This document shows, in pieces, positions 45,609-55,771 of a stretch of DNA of 64,000 nucleotides. Source of the stretch: Nodularia sp. NIES-3585 (GTDB lineage Bacteria > Cyanobacteriota > Cyanobacteriia > Cyanobacteriales > Nostocaceae). A program made the translations under genes and the position numbers. The stretch spans positions 1,930,711-1,994,710 of the forward strand of contig NZ_BDUB01000001.1 of assembly GCF_002218065.1 (NCBI RefSeq), written 5' to 3'. A model generated the notes under the pieces. That model saw nothing but the letters and a program-made list of their open reading frames with translations. It was not told the DNA's origin and did no database searches. Every line of letters starts with the position of its first letter. Within the stretch, counting starts at the first letter, position 1.

Positions 45609-46898
45609 ATGGTTTTAACATCTCCCTTATCCTTGGAAGCTGCTACTCCAGCCCATATTTGTCCATTAGACCAAGCCTGTAGTTACTTAGATGCAGCAGG
45701 TAAAGAATTAAAGCTAGATCAAGGTGTCTTGGCAATCCTCAGCAATCCCCGCAAAGTGGTGACAGTTTCCGTACCCGTGAAGTTAGATAATGGTGAAATC
45801 CAAGTTCTGGCTGGACATCGGGTGCAGCATTCTGATATTTTAGGCCCCTATAAGGGAGGAATTCGTTACCATCCGGCTGTGACCTTGCGGGAAGTTTCAG
45901 CTTTAGCCATGCTAATGACGTGGAAATGTGCATTGTTAGGCATACCTTATGGCGGTGCTAAGGGAGGTATAGCCATAAACCCCAAAAGTTATAGTGTGGG
46001 CGAATTGGAAAGAATCAGTCGCCGCTATATCAGCGAATTAATTAAAGATATTGGCCCTTCTGTAGATATACCCGCCCCGGATATGGGTACTTCTGCCCGT
46101 GAAATGGCTTGGATGATGGATACTTACTCTGTAAACGTTGGTCATGCTGTTCCAGGTGTTGTTACTGGTAAACCCCTTTCTATTGGTGGTTCCTTGGGGC
46201 GGGAAATGGCAACTGGCAGAGGTGTAATGATTATTGTCCGTGAAGCATTAGCCACACAAGCTAAATCCCTCACAGGAGTGCGAGTCGTCATTCAGGGGTT
46301 CGGCAATGTGGGGGGCGCAGCAGCGGAATTGTTACATCAGGAGGGAGCAAAGATTTTAGCTGTGTCAACGGGCGCTGGAGGGATTTTTTCGCCAGATGGT
46401 CTTGATATTCCAGCATTAAAAGCCTACGCTGCCGAAAATCGGCGAAGTATTGTCGGTTTTCCGCAAACAGTACCCATTAGCAATGCAGATTTACTCACTT
46501 TACCTTGCGATGTCTTGATTCCAGCAGCTTTGGAAAATCAAATTACCAAAGAAAATGTCAGTCAGATCAAGGCGACAATGATTGCAGAAGCGGCTAATGG
46601 TCCGGTGACTTTGGAAGCTAACCAATTTCTAGAAGTCCATGGTGTAACTGTACTACCAGATATTCTCTCCAATGCTGGGGGTGTGGTTGTCAGTTATTTA
46701 GAGTGGGTGCAAGGTCTTTCTTATCTGTTTTGGGATGAAGAACGTGTTAATCATGAAATGGAAAAGTTAATGGTGCAAGCTTATCAACAGGTAATTCAGC
46801 AATCAAAGGTGAGGCAAATTCCTCTGCGATTAGCAGCTTATACTTTGGGTGTGGGTAGAGTTGCACAAGCGCTTGCTGATCGAGGTCTTTATCCTTAA
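45609..46898 (+). CDS. gdhA: Glu/Leu/Phe/Val dehydrogenase (glutamate dehydrogenase)
   Basis: NAD(P)-dependent amino acid dehydrogenase of 429 aa. Substrate-binding lysines lie in GPYKGGIRYHPAVTLREVSA and in LLGIPYGGAKGGIAI, the catalytic Asp in PAPDMGTSAREMAWMMD, and the Rossmann GFGNVGGAAAELL at about residue 220. An RBS-like AGGAGAAG precedes ATG 45609 by 8 bp. It converges on sbcC with stops overlapping by 4 bp. Most cyanobacteria assimilate ammonium by GS-GOGAT, so this enzyme may serve catabolism. Confidence 0.93.
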   Translation: MVLTSPLSLEAATPAHICPLDQACSYLDAAGKELKLDQGVLAILSNPRKVVTVSVPVKLDNGEIQVLAGHRVQHSDILGPYKGGIRYHPAVTLREVSALAMLMTWKCALLGIPYGGAKGGIAINPKSYSVGELERISRRYISELIKDIGPSVDIPAPDMGTSAREMAWMMDTYSVNVGHAVPGVVTGKPLSIGGSLGREMATGRGVMIIVREALATQAKSLTGVRVVIQGFGNVGGAAAELLHQEGAKILAVSTGAGGIFSPDGLDIPALKAYAAENRRSIVGFPQTVPISNADLLTLPCDVLIPAALENQITKENVSQIKATMIAEAANGPVTLEANQFLEVHGVTVLPDILSNAGGVVVSYLEWVQGLSYLFWDEERVNHEMEKLMVQAYQQVIQQSKVRQIPLRLAAYTLGVGRVAQALADRGLYP

Positions 46899-49800
46899 AT
46901 TGACAAATTTACCTGGGAACCTTGCTGGGTTTTATGAACCTCTATGCGGGCTTGAAAGGCTTCTTTGAGGTGGGGCATATGGGTGACAGTGAGTATACAA
47001 GCGAAGTCACAAGCGATCGCATTAATGGACGCAATCAAGCGATCGCATCCTTCGGCATCCTGTGTACCAAAGCCTTCATCTATAATTAATAATTGCAACG
47101 CCGCACCCGCCCTCTGTGCCAATAATTTCGCCAAGGCTAAACGGATGGCAAAGTTAATTCTAAATGCTTCCCCACCAGAATAAGTCTCATAAGCTCGCGT
47201 TCCCCTAGAATCGGCAATTAAAATATCTAAAGTATCAATTAACTTAGCATTTTTCTTTTTTGCCTTACTACTCCGCCCCGATTTCTGCGTAATAAATTGT
47301 ACGTGCAATTGATTAGCACTCAACCGCGATAACAGTTTATTTGTTTCGGCTTCCAGTTGGGGTAAGACATTTTCAATCATCAGTGCTTGGATGCCATTTT
47401 TACCAAATGCCTGCGCTAATTCCTGATAAACTCGTTGTTCCTGCTTACAAGTTTGCAATTGCTGTTGCTGTTGCTCATACTGATTTTGCAGAGTTGACAA
47501 TTGCAGCATCAACTGTTCTAAACGCCCCAAACTGGCGATTTTCTCATCAAGTTGCCGTCGGCGGGTTTGAATTTGTTGCTCTAAAGCGTTGATTTGCTCC
47601 GTGGGGTTGGCTGATTGGGCTAACTCTTGAGTAATACTCTCAATTTGAGTCACTAGTTTTTGCCGTTCCTGCAATCTGTCGCTTCTCGAAGCCTCTAAAT
47701 CCTGCCATCGTTTTTGCAGTTGGGGAAACTGCTGTTGGGCTGACAAAAGTTGTTGATAACGTAATTGCCAAGATTGGGCTTGGCGTACAGCTACGCGCAG
47801 GTTGTTGTGTTGCTCTGAACTATAACCAATTTCGGCAATCTGACGCTGAAGTTGAATAATTTCTCTAGCACAATCAGAATCAATTTGATCCTGCTGAATT
47901 TGAGTTTGTAATTGAGAAATAGTTGCTTGTAATTCTGGTTTGCGGGCGGCTATTTGAGCTTGTCGCTTGGCTGCGTCTTTAATTTGCCCTTGTTTAATTT
48001 CTGCCCACCGCCAGCGCTCTGCTTCACTTCTAGCTAGAGCATGGTCTTGTTCATTATAATTCAGTTGTTGTAAATATTCTTCTAATTGTCGCAATTCTGC
48101 TTGTTTGTCAGCGGCGTAATCACCCACTTGCAGCGATCGCTCTAAATGTAGTTTTTCCGCAGCCAGTTGTTCTAATTGTTGTTCAGCATCATTGGTCGAT
48201 TGGAGTTGTGCAGCTAATTGACCTCTTTGTTCTCGTAAGGAGTCATAAGGCGATAACTTTTGGAATATTTCTCGATATTCCTGCCTCAGTACCTGAATTT
48301 CTCGGTCTGAAACTGCCAATTGTTCCCGAAATACCCACAATTGTCCCTCAGTATCTTTATATTCATCTTTGGTTTTATCTACAACCCGATTCCAGTGATG
48401 TTCATCTAAAGGACGCTCACACAGAGGACAAATGGCATCGGGAGTGCGAAGCATTTGCAGTTTTTGCTCCAATTCGCCCAATAACTTTTCATATTCCCGT
48501 TGTTGAGCTTGCAGACGTTCCATAAAATGCCGTCTTTCCTGCCCTTTTTCCTGGACTCGTTGCAGATAAACTTTGTCTTTCTCCATTTGCTCAATCTGGA
48601 TTCCTAAGTCTTTCGCCGCTTGTTGCAGTTGTGGTTGACGTTGACAAGAGCGTTGTAGTTGTTTTTCTGTCGCTTGTAACTGTTCTAGACGTGCTACCAA
48701 ACCAGCATGAACTCTATCCAGTTGACTTTGGAGGTTTTGCCGTTGTTGCAACAAAGGAGAAACTTGCATTTGCAGTTCATCTAATTCAGTCACACGGCGA
48801 CGGGCTGCGGTCAGTTGTGCTAAAGCGGCTTCGATTTCACTAGATTTATTGAGGGTGTGCTGAATTTCTGGCTCTTGTTGTTCTAATGCGACTAATTGTC
48901 CTTGAACTTGTTGAAGTTGCCTTTCTAGTTCGTGAATTTGATTAGTTAATTGCTGTTGTTTTTGTTGTAAAAGTGCTGTTGCACGGGTATATTCTTGAAA
49001 TTTAGTGGCAAAAGCTTCTTCTTGAGCTTGCAGAGTTTGATACTGTGTAAAACCAGATTTAATTTCGGTTTCCTGATTTAAGATGGCTTCTAAATCTGAT
49101 AGTTGACTCTGCACAGATGACTGTTCTTGTTGCAAGCGATCGCCATCTTGAGTTAAATTCTGATGTTGTTGCTTGACAAAATTCAGTTGTTGTTGCCAGT
49201 TTTGGCGCTGGTGCTGCACAACTTGCAAACTTTGTAATTGAATATTCTCAAAAGCTTGGACTTGTTGCAGTTGGTTGAGTTCAGTTTCTAACTCGGCTTT
49301 TTGGGCTTGTGTGACTTCTTGTTGTTGCAGTTGAATTTGGCTCGACTCCAGAGAACGCCCTAACTCTTCCGCCCTGGCTTTAAACTGGCGGTATGTCTCT
49401 TTTGCCCGTTCTTCCAATTGATCATATTGATTCAGTTTTAATAACTCAGCTAAAATTTCCTTGCGTTCACTGGGACGCTTGATCATGAATTCATCTGCAC
49501 GACCTTGACGCAAGTAAGCAGAATTAATAAAAGTATCATAATCAAGTTTAATGTGTTCTAAAATCAAATCCTGAGTGGCTCTAACTCCTTTTCCAGTCAG
49601 GGCGCGAAATCCAGAAGGAGTTTCTATTTGAAATTCTAAAACACCACTAGCACCTCTAACTCTGGTGCGAATCACCCGATATTTTTGCTGATTACATTGA
49701 AAAACATAATCAACCCGAACTTCTTTCGCACCTGAATGAATCACATCATCTTCAACACCGGCACGGCTTTCACCCCAAATTGCCCATGTGATTGCTTCTA

Positions 49801-49921
49801 AAAGAGAAGATTTCCCCGCACCGTTAGAACCACAAATACAAGCCGTATGCAAACCGCGAAAATCTAAAGTTGCATCACGGTAACTGAGGAAGTTTTTGAG
49901 GATAAGTTCTATTGGAATCAT
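46895..49921 (-). CDS. sbcC: SbcC-type SMC exonuclease subunit
   Basis: ATPase subunit of the SbcCD (Mre11-Rad50 type) nuclease that processes hairpins and DNA ends. Length 1008 aa. Walker A GSNGAGKSSLLEAITW (about residue 32), two long coiled coils, zinc hook CPLCERPLDEHHW at about residue 500, ABC signature YSGGEAFRINFAIRLALAK and Walker B LLIIDEGFGTQDAEG near the C-terminus. The partner sbcD is not adjacent. The many palindromes in this genome are natural substrates of the complex. Confidence 0.94.
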   Translation of the reverse strand: MIPIELILKNFLSYRDATLDFRGLHTACICGSNGAGKSSLLEAITWAIWGESRAGVEDDVIHSGAKEVRVDYVFQCNQQKYRVIRTRVRGASGVLEFQIETPSGFRALTGKGVRATQDLILEHIKLDYDTFINSAYLRQGRADEFMIKRPSERKEILAELLKLNQYDQLEERAKETYRQFKARAEELGRSLESSQIQLQQQEVTQAQKAELETELNQLQQVQAFENIQLQSLQVVQHQRQNWQQQLNFVKQQHQNLTQDGDRLQQEQSSVQSQLSDLEAILNQETEIKSGFTQYQTLQAQEEAFATKFQEYTRATALLQQKQQQLTNQIHELERQLQQVQGQLVALEQQEPEIQHTLNKSSEIEAALAQLTAARRRVTELDELQMQVSPLLQQRQNLQSQLDRVHAGLVARLEQLQATEKQLQRSCQRQPQLQQAAKDLGIQIEQMEKDKVYLQRVQEKGQERRHFMERLQAQQREYEKLLGELEQKLQMLRTPDAICPLCERPLDEHHWNRVVDKTKDEYKDTEGQLWVFREQLAVSDREIQVLRQEYREIFQKLSPYDSLREQRGQLAAQLQSTNDAEQQLEQLAAEKLHLERSLQVGDYAADKQAELRQLEEYLQQLNYNEQDHALARSEAERWRWAEIKQGQIKDAAKRQAQIAARKPELQATISQLQTQIQQDQIDSDCAREIIQLQRQIAEIGYSSEQHNNLRVAVRQAQSWQLRYQQLLSAQQQFPQLQKRWQDLEASRSDRLQERQKLVTQIESITQELAQSANPTEQINALEQQIQTRRRQLDEKIASLGRLEQLMLQLSTLQNQYEQQQQQLQTCKQEQRVYQELAQAFGKNGIQALMIENVLPQLEAETNKLLSRLSANQLHVQFITQKSGRSSKAKKKNAKLIDTLDILIADSRGTRAYETYSGGEAFRINFAIRLALAKLLAQRAGAALQLLIIDEGFGTQDAEGCDRLIASINAIACDFACILTVTHMPHLKEAFQARIEVHKTQQGSQVNLSI

Positions 49922-50444
49922 TGAGGCTATAGCGCCACATCTAATGTTTTACGAACTGGCAGTACAGATGCACTATTTGATAGTTTAGCTATGTAGATAT
50001 GAGTATTCTAGTCTTTAAGTCAGTAATTTTACTAAACTTAACAATATTATGACCAAGTTTTTCATATTAGGCAAATTATTTTGCTCATCTTCAAAGAAAA
50101 ATATAACTGCTATTCCCGAAAAAAAAATCAAACCTGCTGATGTAGGATGTATTTATATAGTTTGAGAATTTTTCTTTACTAGTTCTGAATCGATGTTTGC
50201 CGTCTTTGCCTTGATTGTTGGAATTGCGATCGCCATTATTTAAACCTGACCTGAGTATAAATTCACAACATATAGTCATTAATCCTTAGTTAACTACACG
50301 AAGAGAAGGGGGGTATGCACCTTTGCCTTCAAGAGTACAATTTGGAATTGATCTATGACTATAGTCACGGTTATAAATAATCAGAAACAATCTCCGTGAA
50401 ACCTCGTCATTTCATACACTACAGACATCAAGCACAAGCATCCT
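49922..50444. other. Intergenic region between sbcC and an envelope-protein gene
   Basis: 523 bp, AT-rich, with no gene supported. It should hold the divergent promoters. A short repetitive stretch was not found. Confidence 0.4.
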
Positions 50445-51131
50445 ATGACTACCCTTTACCAATGGAAATCTAGAACCGCCGCACTCATGGCAATGGCAAT
50501 TACTACCACTGCTGTTGCTCCCATGATTGCCTTTGCTCCTGCTCATGCTCAGTATAATATTGGGCAATCGCGGACAGTAACAATTCCTGCTAACGCCAAC
50601 GTCAGTCTCCCAGTTAGACATGACAAGGATAAAGTTGTTGTCAGTCGCGGGGAAACATTAGACCTGACCTTGAAAATCACAAACGACATCACCGACAATC
50701 AGAGAAATGTCTTAATTCCTAGAAATACTGAAGTTGTAGGGCGACTAGAACCTGTATATTTCAACGGCAGAAACAGAGACAATAACAATGTTAGAGGTGT
50801 GCAATTCATCGCACGGGAATTAGTTTTTCCCTCTGGCCGTCGCCAATCAATTAATGCCTCTTCTCAGACAATTACCAGAACTGAAAAAATTAGTAGAAAT
50901 GATAGCAGCAGAATATTAACAGATGCCGCTATTGGTGCTGGTGCTGCAACGGCAATTTCCTTAATTACAGGTAACCGTAGAATTGAAATTTTAGAACCTC
51001 TGGGTGGTGCGGCGGCTGGTGCTTTAGCCAGTGTACTGCTACGCAGACAAGAAGCTGAAGTCTTCGTTTTAAGACCAGAACAGGATTTGAGACTAGCACT
51101 TAATTCTAATTTAGTCATAGACCGCTACTAA
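50445..51131 (+). CDS. Secreted protein, paralogue of the SLH protein downstream
   Basis: Exported protein of 228 aa with a signal peptide ending PAHAQ (about residue 36). The mature part (VTIPANANVSLPVRHDKDKV onward) is homologous by eye to the C-terminal domain of the SLH protein at 51811: both have a beta-rich section with VIP-x-xxx-VVGRL, then a Gly/Ala-rich segment GAGAATAISLITG and GGAAAGAL like a membrane-inserting hairpin. I do not recognise a named family; the fold could resemble TrbI/VirB10-like beta barrels. Function unknown. Confidence 0.7.
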   Translation: MTTLYQWKSRTAALMAMAITTTAVAPMIAFAPAHAQYNIGQSRTVTIPANANVSLPVRHDKDKVVVSRGETLDLTLKITNDITDNQRNVLIPRNTEVVGRLEPVYFNGRNRDNNNVRGVQFIARELVFPSGRRQSINASSQTITRTEKISRNDSSRILTDAAIGAGAATAISLITGNRRIEILEPLGGAAAGALASVLLRRQEAEVFVLRPEQDLRLALNSNLVIDRY

Positions 51132-51380
51132 CCTGGACTATATTTCTGTCGTGACTTTCATGATCTCCCAATAGCGATCGCCACTGTAACTATAGCAGGC
51201 GATCGCTTCATTTTTTGTCGCCGCCCTCGGTTAGTTGTAAGTCTGCTCCCCCTGCTCATCTGTGGTTAATTAACGTCACTTCGACGGAACCTAACCCAAG
51301 CCCTTCCCTTGTCGGGAAGGGGCAAAAAATCTCTCACGTGGCACGAAATAATAGGCTTTGTAAGCCTCTCTCCTTGCAGG
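51132..51380. other. Intergenic sequence before the MITE-like element
   Basis: First part of a 679-bp gap (51132-51810) between the two paralogous envelope genes. It contains two GCGATCGC-type sites and the common Nostocales repeat CCTTGTCGGGAAGGGG. The rest of the gap is the element at 51381-51556 followed by AT-rich leader sequence. Confidence 0.45.
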
Positions 51381-51556
51381 GGCTACGGTGTATACACAAA
51401 TGATTGAGTCACCCCAAATCCTTTAAAAGTAGGGTGTGTTATGCCGAAGGCTAACGCACCATCCCAGATTTTCGGTGCGTTATGGACTTTAGTCCTAACG
51501 CACCCTACCAAAAGAAATGCAGGTAAGATTTTTCGACTTGTGTGTACACCGTAGCC
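51381..51556. repeat. MITE-like element with TIRs and target-site duplication
   Basis: 176 bp with terminal inverted repeats GGCTACGGTGTATACACAA and TTGTGTGTACACCGTAGCC. It is flanked on both sides by TTGCAGG (51374-51380 and 51557-51563), a likely 7-9 bp target duplication. The core is the GTAGGGTGTGTTATG...CTAACGCACCCTAC repeat. It has no coding capacity. An inverted relative is at 55325-55490. Confidence 0.75.
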
Positions 51557-51810
51557 TTGCAGGGGAGAAGAATGGAAGCGGGGGGTCATATCCAGCTGAT
51601 CGAATTCACGTTTAATTAATTCTTGCCAAACCTGACTCAGACCAGAAACACTATAATCATTAATTTTTAACAGCAAAAATACGAAATTTACAAAATATTC
51701 AAAAACTGCCAGTTCACTGATGAAGAAAAAAAGCCTGAGGAACTTTTAATCACGCAAATTGTCTGATTAACTAAGAGAAGAAAATTTTAATTTTACTGGG
51801 GTAAATCGCA

Positions 51811-53055
51811 ATGTTTAATTTAAATAGTTGGCAATCTGGAACCGCTGCACTGATGGCTATGAGCGTCACAGTAGGCGCTGTAGCTCCTTTGATTACAGCT
51901 ACACCATCTTTAGCTCAAACTAGATTTTCTGATGTTCCTTCTAATTATTGGGCAGCACAGTTCATCCAACAATTGTCAGACCGAGGTGTAATTGCGGGCT
52001 TTCCTGATGGTAGTTTCCGCCCCGAAGAGGCAGTAACCCGGGCTCAATTCGCCGCGATGATTAACAATGCTTTCCAGAAATCACCACAACGGCAAGCAAT
52101 TAATTTTGTGGATGTCCCCACTAATTTTTGGGCATCTAATGCTATTAGGCAAGCCTACACAATCGGCTTTTTGGCTGGATATCCCGGTAATCGCTTCGAG
52201 CCTAACCAGAATATTCCTCGCCAACAGGTTTTGGTTTCTTTAGCCAACGGTCTAAATTATTCTCCCACAGCTAATACCCAAACTACTCTACAATCTTTCA
52301 GTGATAGCTTTAATATTGCTGACTGGGCGCGTAGTCCCATCGCTGCGGCGGCTGAACGACGAATTGTGGTCAACTATCCTAACGTTCAATTCCTAAATCC
52401 AACTGCAACAGCCACACGCGCACAGGTAGCAGCTTTTATCTATCAGGCGTTGGTTAGTTCTAATCAAGCTTCAGCAATTAGTTCGCCTTATATTGTAGCG
52501 CTTCAACCAGCTACGCCTCCTGCACCTGTATCTGTGACCATTCCCCAAGGGACTGCTATTCCTGTGAAGTATGATCAGGCAGAAAAAATTCTGGTCACCA
52601 AAGATGAAACAGCACCTTTGACCCTGACAGTAGACCAAAATGTAGTTACCCAAGAAGGAACAGTAGTAATTCCGGCTGGTAGTCAAGTTGTCGGTAGACT
52701 CCAACCAGCTCAAGGTGGTTCTCAATTTGTGGCTGAAAGACTAGTGTTGACCAACGGTGAAGAGTATCAGATTAACGCCTCTTCAGAAGTGATTACTAAA
52801 ACTGAAACCATCAGAAAGGGTAGCAACACCGGTACAATTGTCAGAAATACTGTATTAGGTGCTGGGGCTGCGGCTGCGGTATCTGCTGTCACAGGCGATC
52901 GCGCGATCGCTACAGAAGAAGTTCTCGGTGGTGCGGCTATTGGTGGTTTAATCGGTCTGTTCTTTGGTAGAAGCAGCGTTGACTTAATCACAATCGCACC
53001 CAATACCGATTTACAAATGACAATCAATCAAAACTTGCTGGTTTCAGTGAGATAG
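51811..53055 (+). CDS. SLH-domain envelope protein
   Basis: Exported protein of 414 aa. The signal peptide ends SLAQ (about residue 36). Three S-layer homology domains follow: FSDVPSNYWAAQFIQQLSDR (about 39), FVDVPTNFWASNAIRQAYTI (about 98) and FSDSFNIADWARSPIAAAAE (about 165). The C-terminal domain (about 235-414) is paralogous to the whole mature protein at 50445. SLH domains bind secondary cell-wall polymers. It probably anchors this shared domain to the peptidoglycan. Start is ATG 51811. Confidence 0.88.
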   Translation: MFNLNSWQSGTAALMAMSVTVGAVAPLITATPSLAQTRFSDVPSNYWAAQFIQQLSDRGVIAGFPDGSFRPEEAVTRAQFAAMINNAFQKSPQRQAINFVDVPTNFWASNAIRQAYTIGFLAGYPGNRFEPNQNIPRQQVLVSLANGLNYSPTANTQTTLQSFSDSFNIADWARSPIAAAAERRIVVNYPNVQFLNPTATATRAQVAAFIYQALVSSNQASAISSPYIVALQPATPPAPVSVTIPQGTAIPVKYDQAEKILVTKDETAPLTLTVDQNVVTQEGTVVIPAGSQVVGRLQPAQGGSQFVAERLVLTNGEEYQINASSEVITKTETIRKGSNTGTIVRNTVLGAGAAAAVSAVTGDRAIATEEVLGGAAIGGLIGLFFGRSSVDLITIAPNTDLQMTINQNLLVSVR

Positions 53056-53120
53056 TCATTGGTCATTAGTCATTAGTCATTAGTCATTGGTCATTAGTCA
53101 TTAGTCATTAGTCATTGGTC
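53055..53120. repeat. Tandem heptamer repeat (GTCATTA/GTCATTG)
   Basis: Nine 7-bp units plus a partial one directly after the SLH gene stop codon. Reverse complement of the same CCAATGA/CTAATGA family that precedes recF (1964-2012). Confidence 0.85.
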
Positions 53121-53173
53121 AAAGAAGAGGAAAGGGAATAGAAAACAAGAGATAAGTAATATTTTACTTTGTT

Positions 53174-54529
53174 TCAAACTCCCCCCTGCTCCCCTGCCTC
53201 TTCCATTGGTAACCAAATCATAAAAGTATTTCCCGGTGCATCTGGTGAAGTCATAGCTGAGTCAATTGCAGGGCTGAAAATTTCAATTTCGCCCTGCATT
53301 TGTTGTATTAATTGTTTCGCGATCGCTAGCCCCAAACCACTACCAGGAATTTCAGTTTGCGCTTGTACTCCCCGATAATGGCGTTCTCCCAAATGTGCTA
53401 AATCTTCAGGAGGAATCCCAGATCCAGTATTACTAATGGCAATTCCTTGAAAATTAGCTTTTTCTTGCCCTACCTGAATGGCAATCTTGCCGCCTGGAGG
53501 AGTGTACTTTAAGGCATTATCAATAATATTGCTGAATACTTCTTGCAATGCTTTGACATTAACTTTTACCAAGGGCAAATTCCCAGGTATTTCAGTTTTC
53601 AGTTGTAGATGACGCTCCTGTGCTATGGCTTGAGCTGACACTAATAATGGTGTTAATAAATCAACGACAAAGCAATCAGTTTCTTTGTCTCCCGTTCCCG
53701 GCAATAATAGTGCTGGTTTGGTTACTTTCTCTACAGTTGCTTCTACAAATACTTCGTTTTCGGGCAATGACAAAGGCGCTAAATCTGCCTCTGTCCAGTC
53801 AATTACTTGGTCGAACTGTTGCAGCAATTCTTCCAGGCGATCGCTTTCCCGGACAATATTCACTCCTACCTCTCGATTAGGATCACCTGGTCGCAGCCGT
53901 TTAAATAGCAGTTTGCCAAAAGTTCTGATTGCTGTTAAGGGATTACGAAACTGGTGCAGGAGGTTATCGAGCAAATCTCGCTGTTGTTCTTGGATAATCT
54001 GTTGCTGATGTAGCTGATGCTGTAACCAGGCACGACGTTGATCTAGAATACAGGCGATCGCCAGCGTCTGCACTATTTTCTGAATTTCGCTTTGCTCCTT
54101 TTCATTCCATGCCCTGTCTTGTCTACCAGTCACCAATAGCCCCATCATCACACCTTCATGAATTAAAGGCAGCACAATTTGGTGGCCAGTCAGCCGATAT
54201 TCCTCTTTTAAATCAGGTTCTTCAGTATCTGGTTTCGTTGTCTCTTGTGATGAAATTGGTGATCCCGTCCCGCCTGTCAATAACTTACCCTGTTGCTGAG
54301 GTAATACCAAAACATCCGCAACCGTGGCTCCAGCCATTTTTTCCCCAGGCTGCAATACTGCTGTCTCCGGGTAAACCACCACAGGAATTAGTTTGGCCTC
54401 ACCAGCAGGAGCATCTACCAATTCTTGTGTTAAGTAAACAACACTTAAAGATGCTCCCAGTCCTTGGGTTAGCAGTGCTATTTGCTCTCGGCACAGAGCA
54501 ACAAAATCTGAACTGGCAGACATTAACAT
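53174..54529 (-). CDS. Sensor histidine kinase with GAF-like domain
   Basis: Cytoplasmic two-component kinase of 451 aa. N-terminal GAF-like sensor region (about 1-170) and HisKA H-box LLDNLLHQFRNPLTAIRTFG (His about residue 200). ATPase domain motifs are VFSNIIDNALKYTPPGGKIA (N box), ISNTGSGIPPEDL (G1) and GSGLGLAIAKQLIQQM (G2). No membrane segment is visible. The cognate response regulator is not adjacent, as is common in cyanobacteria. The signal is unknown. Confidence 0.9.
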   Translation of the reverse strand: MLMSASSDFVALCREQIALLTQGLGASLSVVYLTQELVDAPAGEAKLIPVVVYPETAVLQPGEKMAGATVADVLVLPQQQGKLLTGGTGSPISSQETTKPDTEEPDLKEEYRLTGHQIVLPLIHEGVMMGLLVTGRQDRAWNEKEQSEIQKIVQTLAIACILDQRRAWLQHQLHQQQIIQEQQRDLLDNLLHQFRNPLTAIRTFGKLLFKRLRPGDPNREVGVNIVRESDRLEELLQQFDQVIDWTEADLAPLSLPENEVFVEATVEKVTKPALLLPGTGDKETDCFVVDLLTPLLVSAQAIAQERHLQLKTEIPGNLPLVKVNVKALQEVFSNIIDNALKYTPPGGKIAIQVGQEKANFQGIAISNTGSGIPPEDLAHLGERHYRGVQAQTEIPGSGLGLAIAKQLIQQMQGEIEIFSPAIDSAMTSPDAPGNTFMIWLPMEEAGEQGGV

Positions 54530-54793
54530 TTTTTAGATTTTGCTCAGGATCACAGAAGTTGAGGGAAGATAGAAGAAAGAAGCTTTATTTTTTCTCACTC
54601 TTTGAATAAAGCTTAACTAAATCTTTGCAGTAATGGTTTGCACCGGGGGATTATATGCTTTACCAATTTAAAATTTTATTTTTCTGTATCAAAAGTTTAA
54701 GAACACTTGATATTTTGAACTAGAACTTATATAATTGCGACGGATTTTGTAGCTATAACTACAATCTATAGCTTGAAAGAGGAGGACAATAAG

Positions 54794-55111
54794 TTGGCAA
54801 GAAGACGTAAGCGGAAAAGTCGTCGTCGCCAAGAAGGGCGACGCATTCTAGAACACGTGCCTCAATATAGCATCGAAAGTGGCGAAGAAAAACCTGTAAC
54901 AGCAGCGAGAAAATTTATTCAAGCTGAAGGAATCGCGCCACCAGCATTGCTACTTGTAAAGCGAAATGAACACACCACAGACCGTTATTTCTGGGCAGAA
55001 AAGGGACTGTTTGGCGCTCAATACGTAGAAGAAAACCATTTCTTGTTTCCCAGCCTGCGGACATTAGAATCTCCAGCAGGTATGGAACCAGTGGCTATGG
55101 CTAGCCGCTGA
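54794..55111 (+). CDS. DUF3155 small conserved cyanobacterial protein
   Basis: Protein of 105 aa beginning (TTG start) LARRRKRKSRRRQEGRR, very basic at the N-terminus, then RFxQAEGIxPPALLLVKRNE-type conserved sequence. TTG 54794 is chosen because AGGAGG lies 8 bp upstream (54779-54784); a longer frame from 54773 would place the RBS inside the gene. Family is restricted to cyanobacteria; function unknown, the basic tail suggests nucleic-acid contact. Confidence 0.75.
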   Translation: MARRRKRKSRRRQEGRRILEHVPQYSIESGEEKPVTAARKFIQAEGIAPPALLLVKRNEHTTDRYFWAEKGLFGAQYVEENHFLFPSLRTLESPAGMEPVAMASR

Positions 55112-55324
55112 ACCATAAATGGTGATCTGAAAGTGACCGAATGTGCCTTCTGACAATCATTTAACTGGTAAAGTTCCTCAGTTTATGCAAAGTTTTCGTT
55201 TTTTTTAAGTTTGTGACTGATTTGCCAGTATATCCAGTCCAGTCAATTGGATTTAATTGGAAAAGCAGCTTCTTCTCAAACTACGTTGGTTTGTATGGGT
55301 TGATTTCTAGCCGAATGATACAGA
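55112..55324. other. Intergenic sequence before a MITE-like element
   Basis: First part of a 660-bp gap (55112-55771). AT-rich with TTCGTTTTTTTTAAG-type stretches; no gene. The element at 55325-55490 follows, then sequence including a G-rich repeat tract (about 55670-55700). Confidence 0.4.
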
Positions 55325-55490
55325 GGCTATGGTGTACACACAAGTTCAAAAACCTTTCATTTGGTAGGGTGCGTTATGGAAGTTAGTCCTAACGCACTGA
55401 AAATATAGCATGGTGCGTTGCGCTACGTGAAAACATAACCCTACAAAAAAGGATTTGGAGTAATTTAATCATTTGTGTGTACACGGTAGG
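55325..55490. repeat. MITE-like element, inverted relative of 51381-51556
   Basis: Ends GGCTATGGTGTACACACAAG and ATTTGTGTGTACACGGTAGG are inverted repeats. Reverse complement aligns with 51381-51556 through the core GTGCGTTAGGACTAACTTCC and GCACCCTACC. No coding content. Confidence 0.7.
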
Positions 55491-55771
55491 ATGCACAGAG
55501 GTGTCAGATAGTACAGAATGCATCAGCAAGTGAGAGTTGAGTTGCGCTCTCCTCTAATGGATTGCCCAAGAGGCTCTGCAAGCAAATATAATCTTTTCCC
55601 TACGATGCCATTTCGTAGGGAAAACTTATATAGCCGTCAACTTTGTTTTCCTCCCTAATATAGCTGGGAAGTAGGGAGTAGGGAGTAGGGAGTGGGGAGT
55701 GGGTTAAAACCCGAGTGGTGTCTAAGTTTGATTATCCGTTTATGTCTTAACCTCCTTGGCGGTTGCTATAT

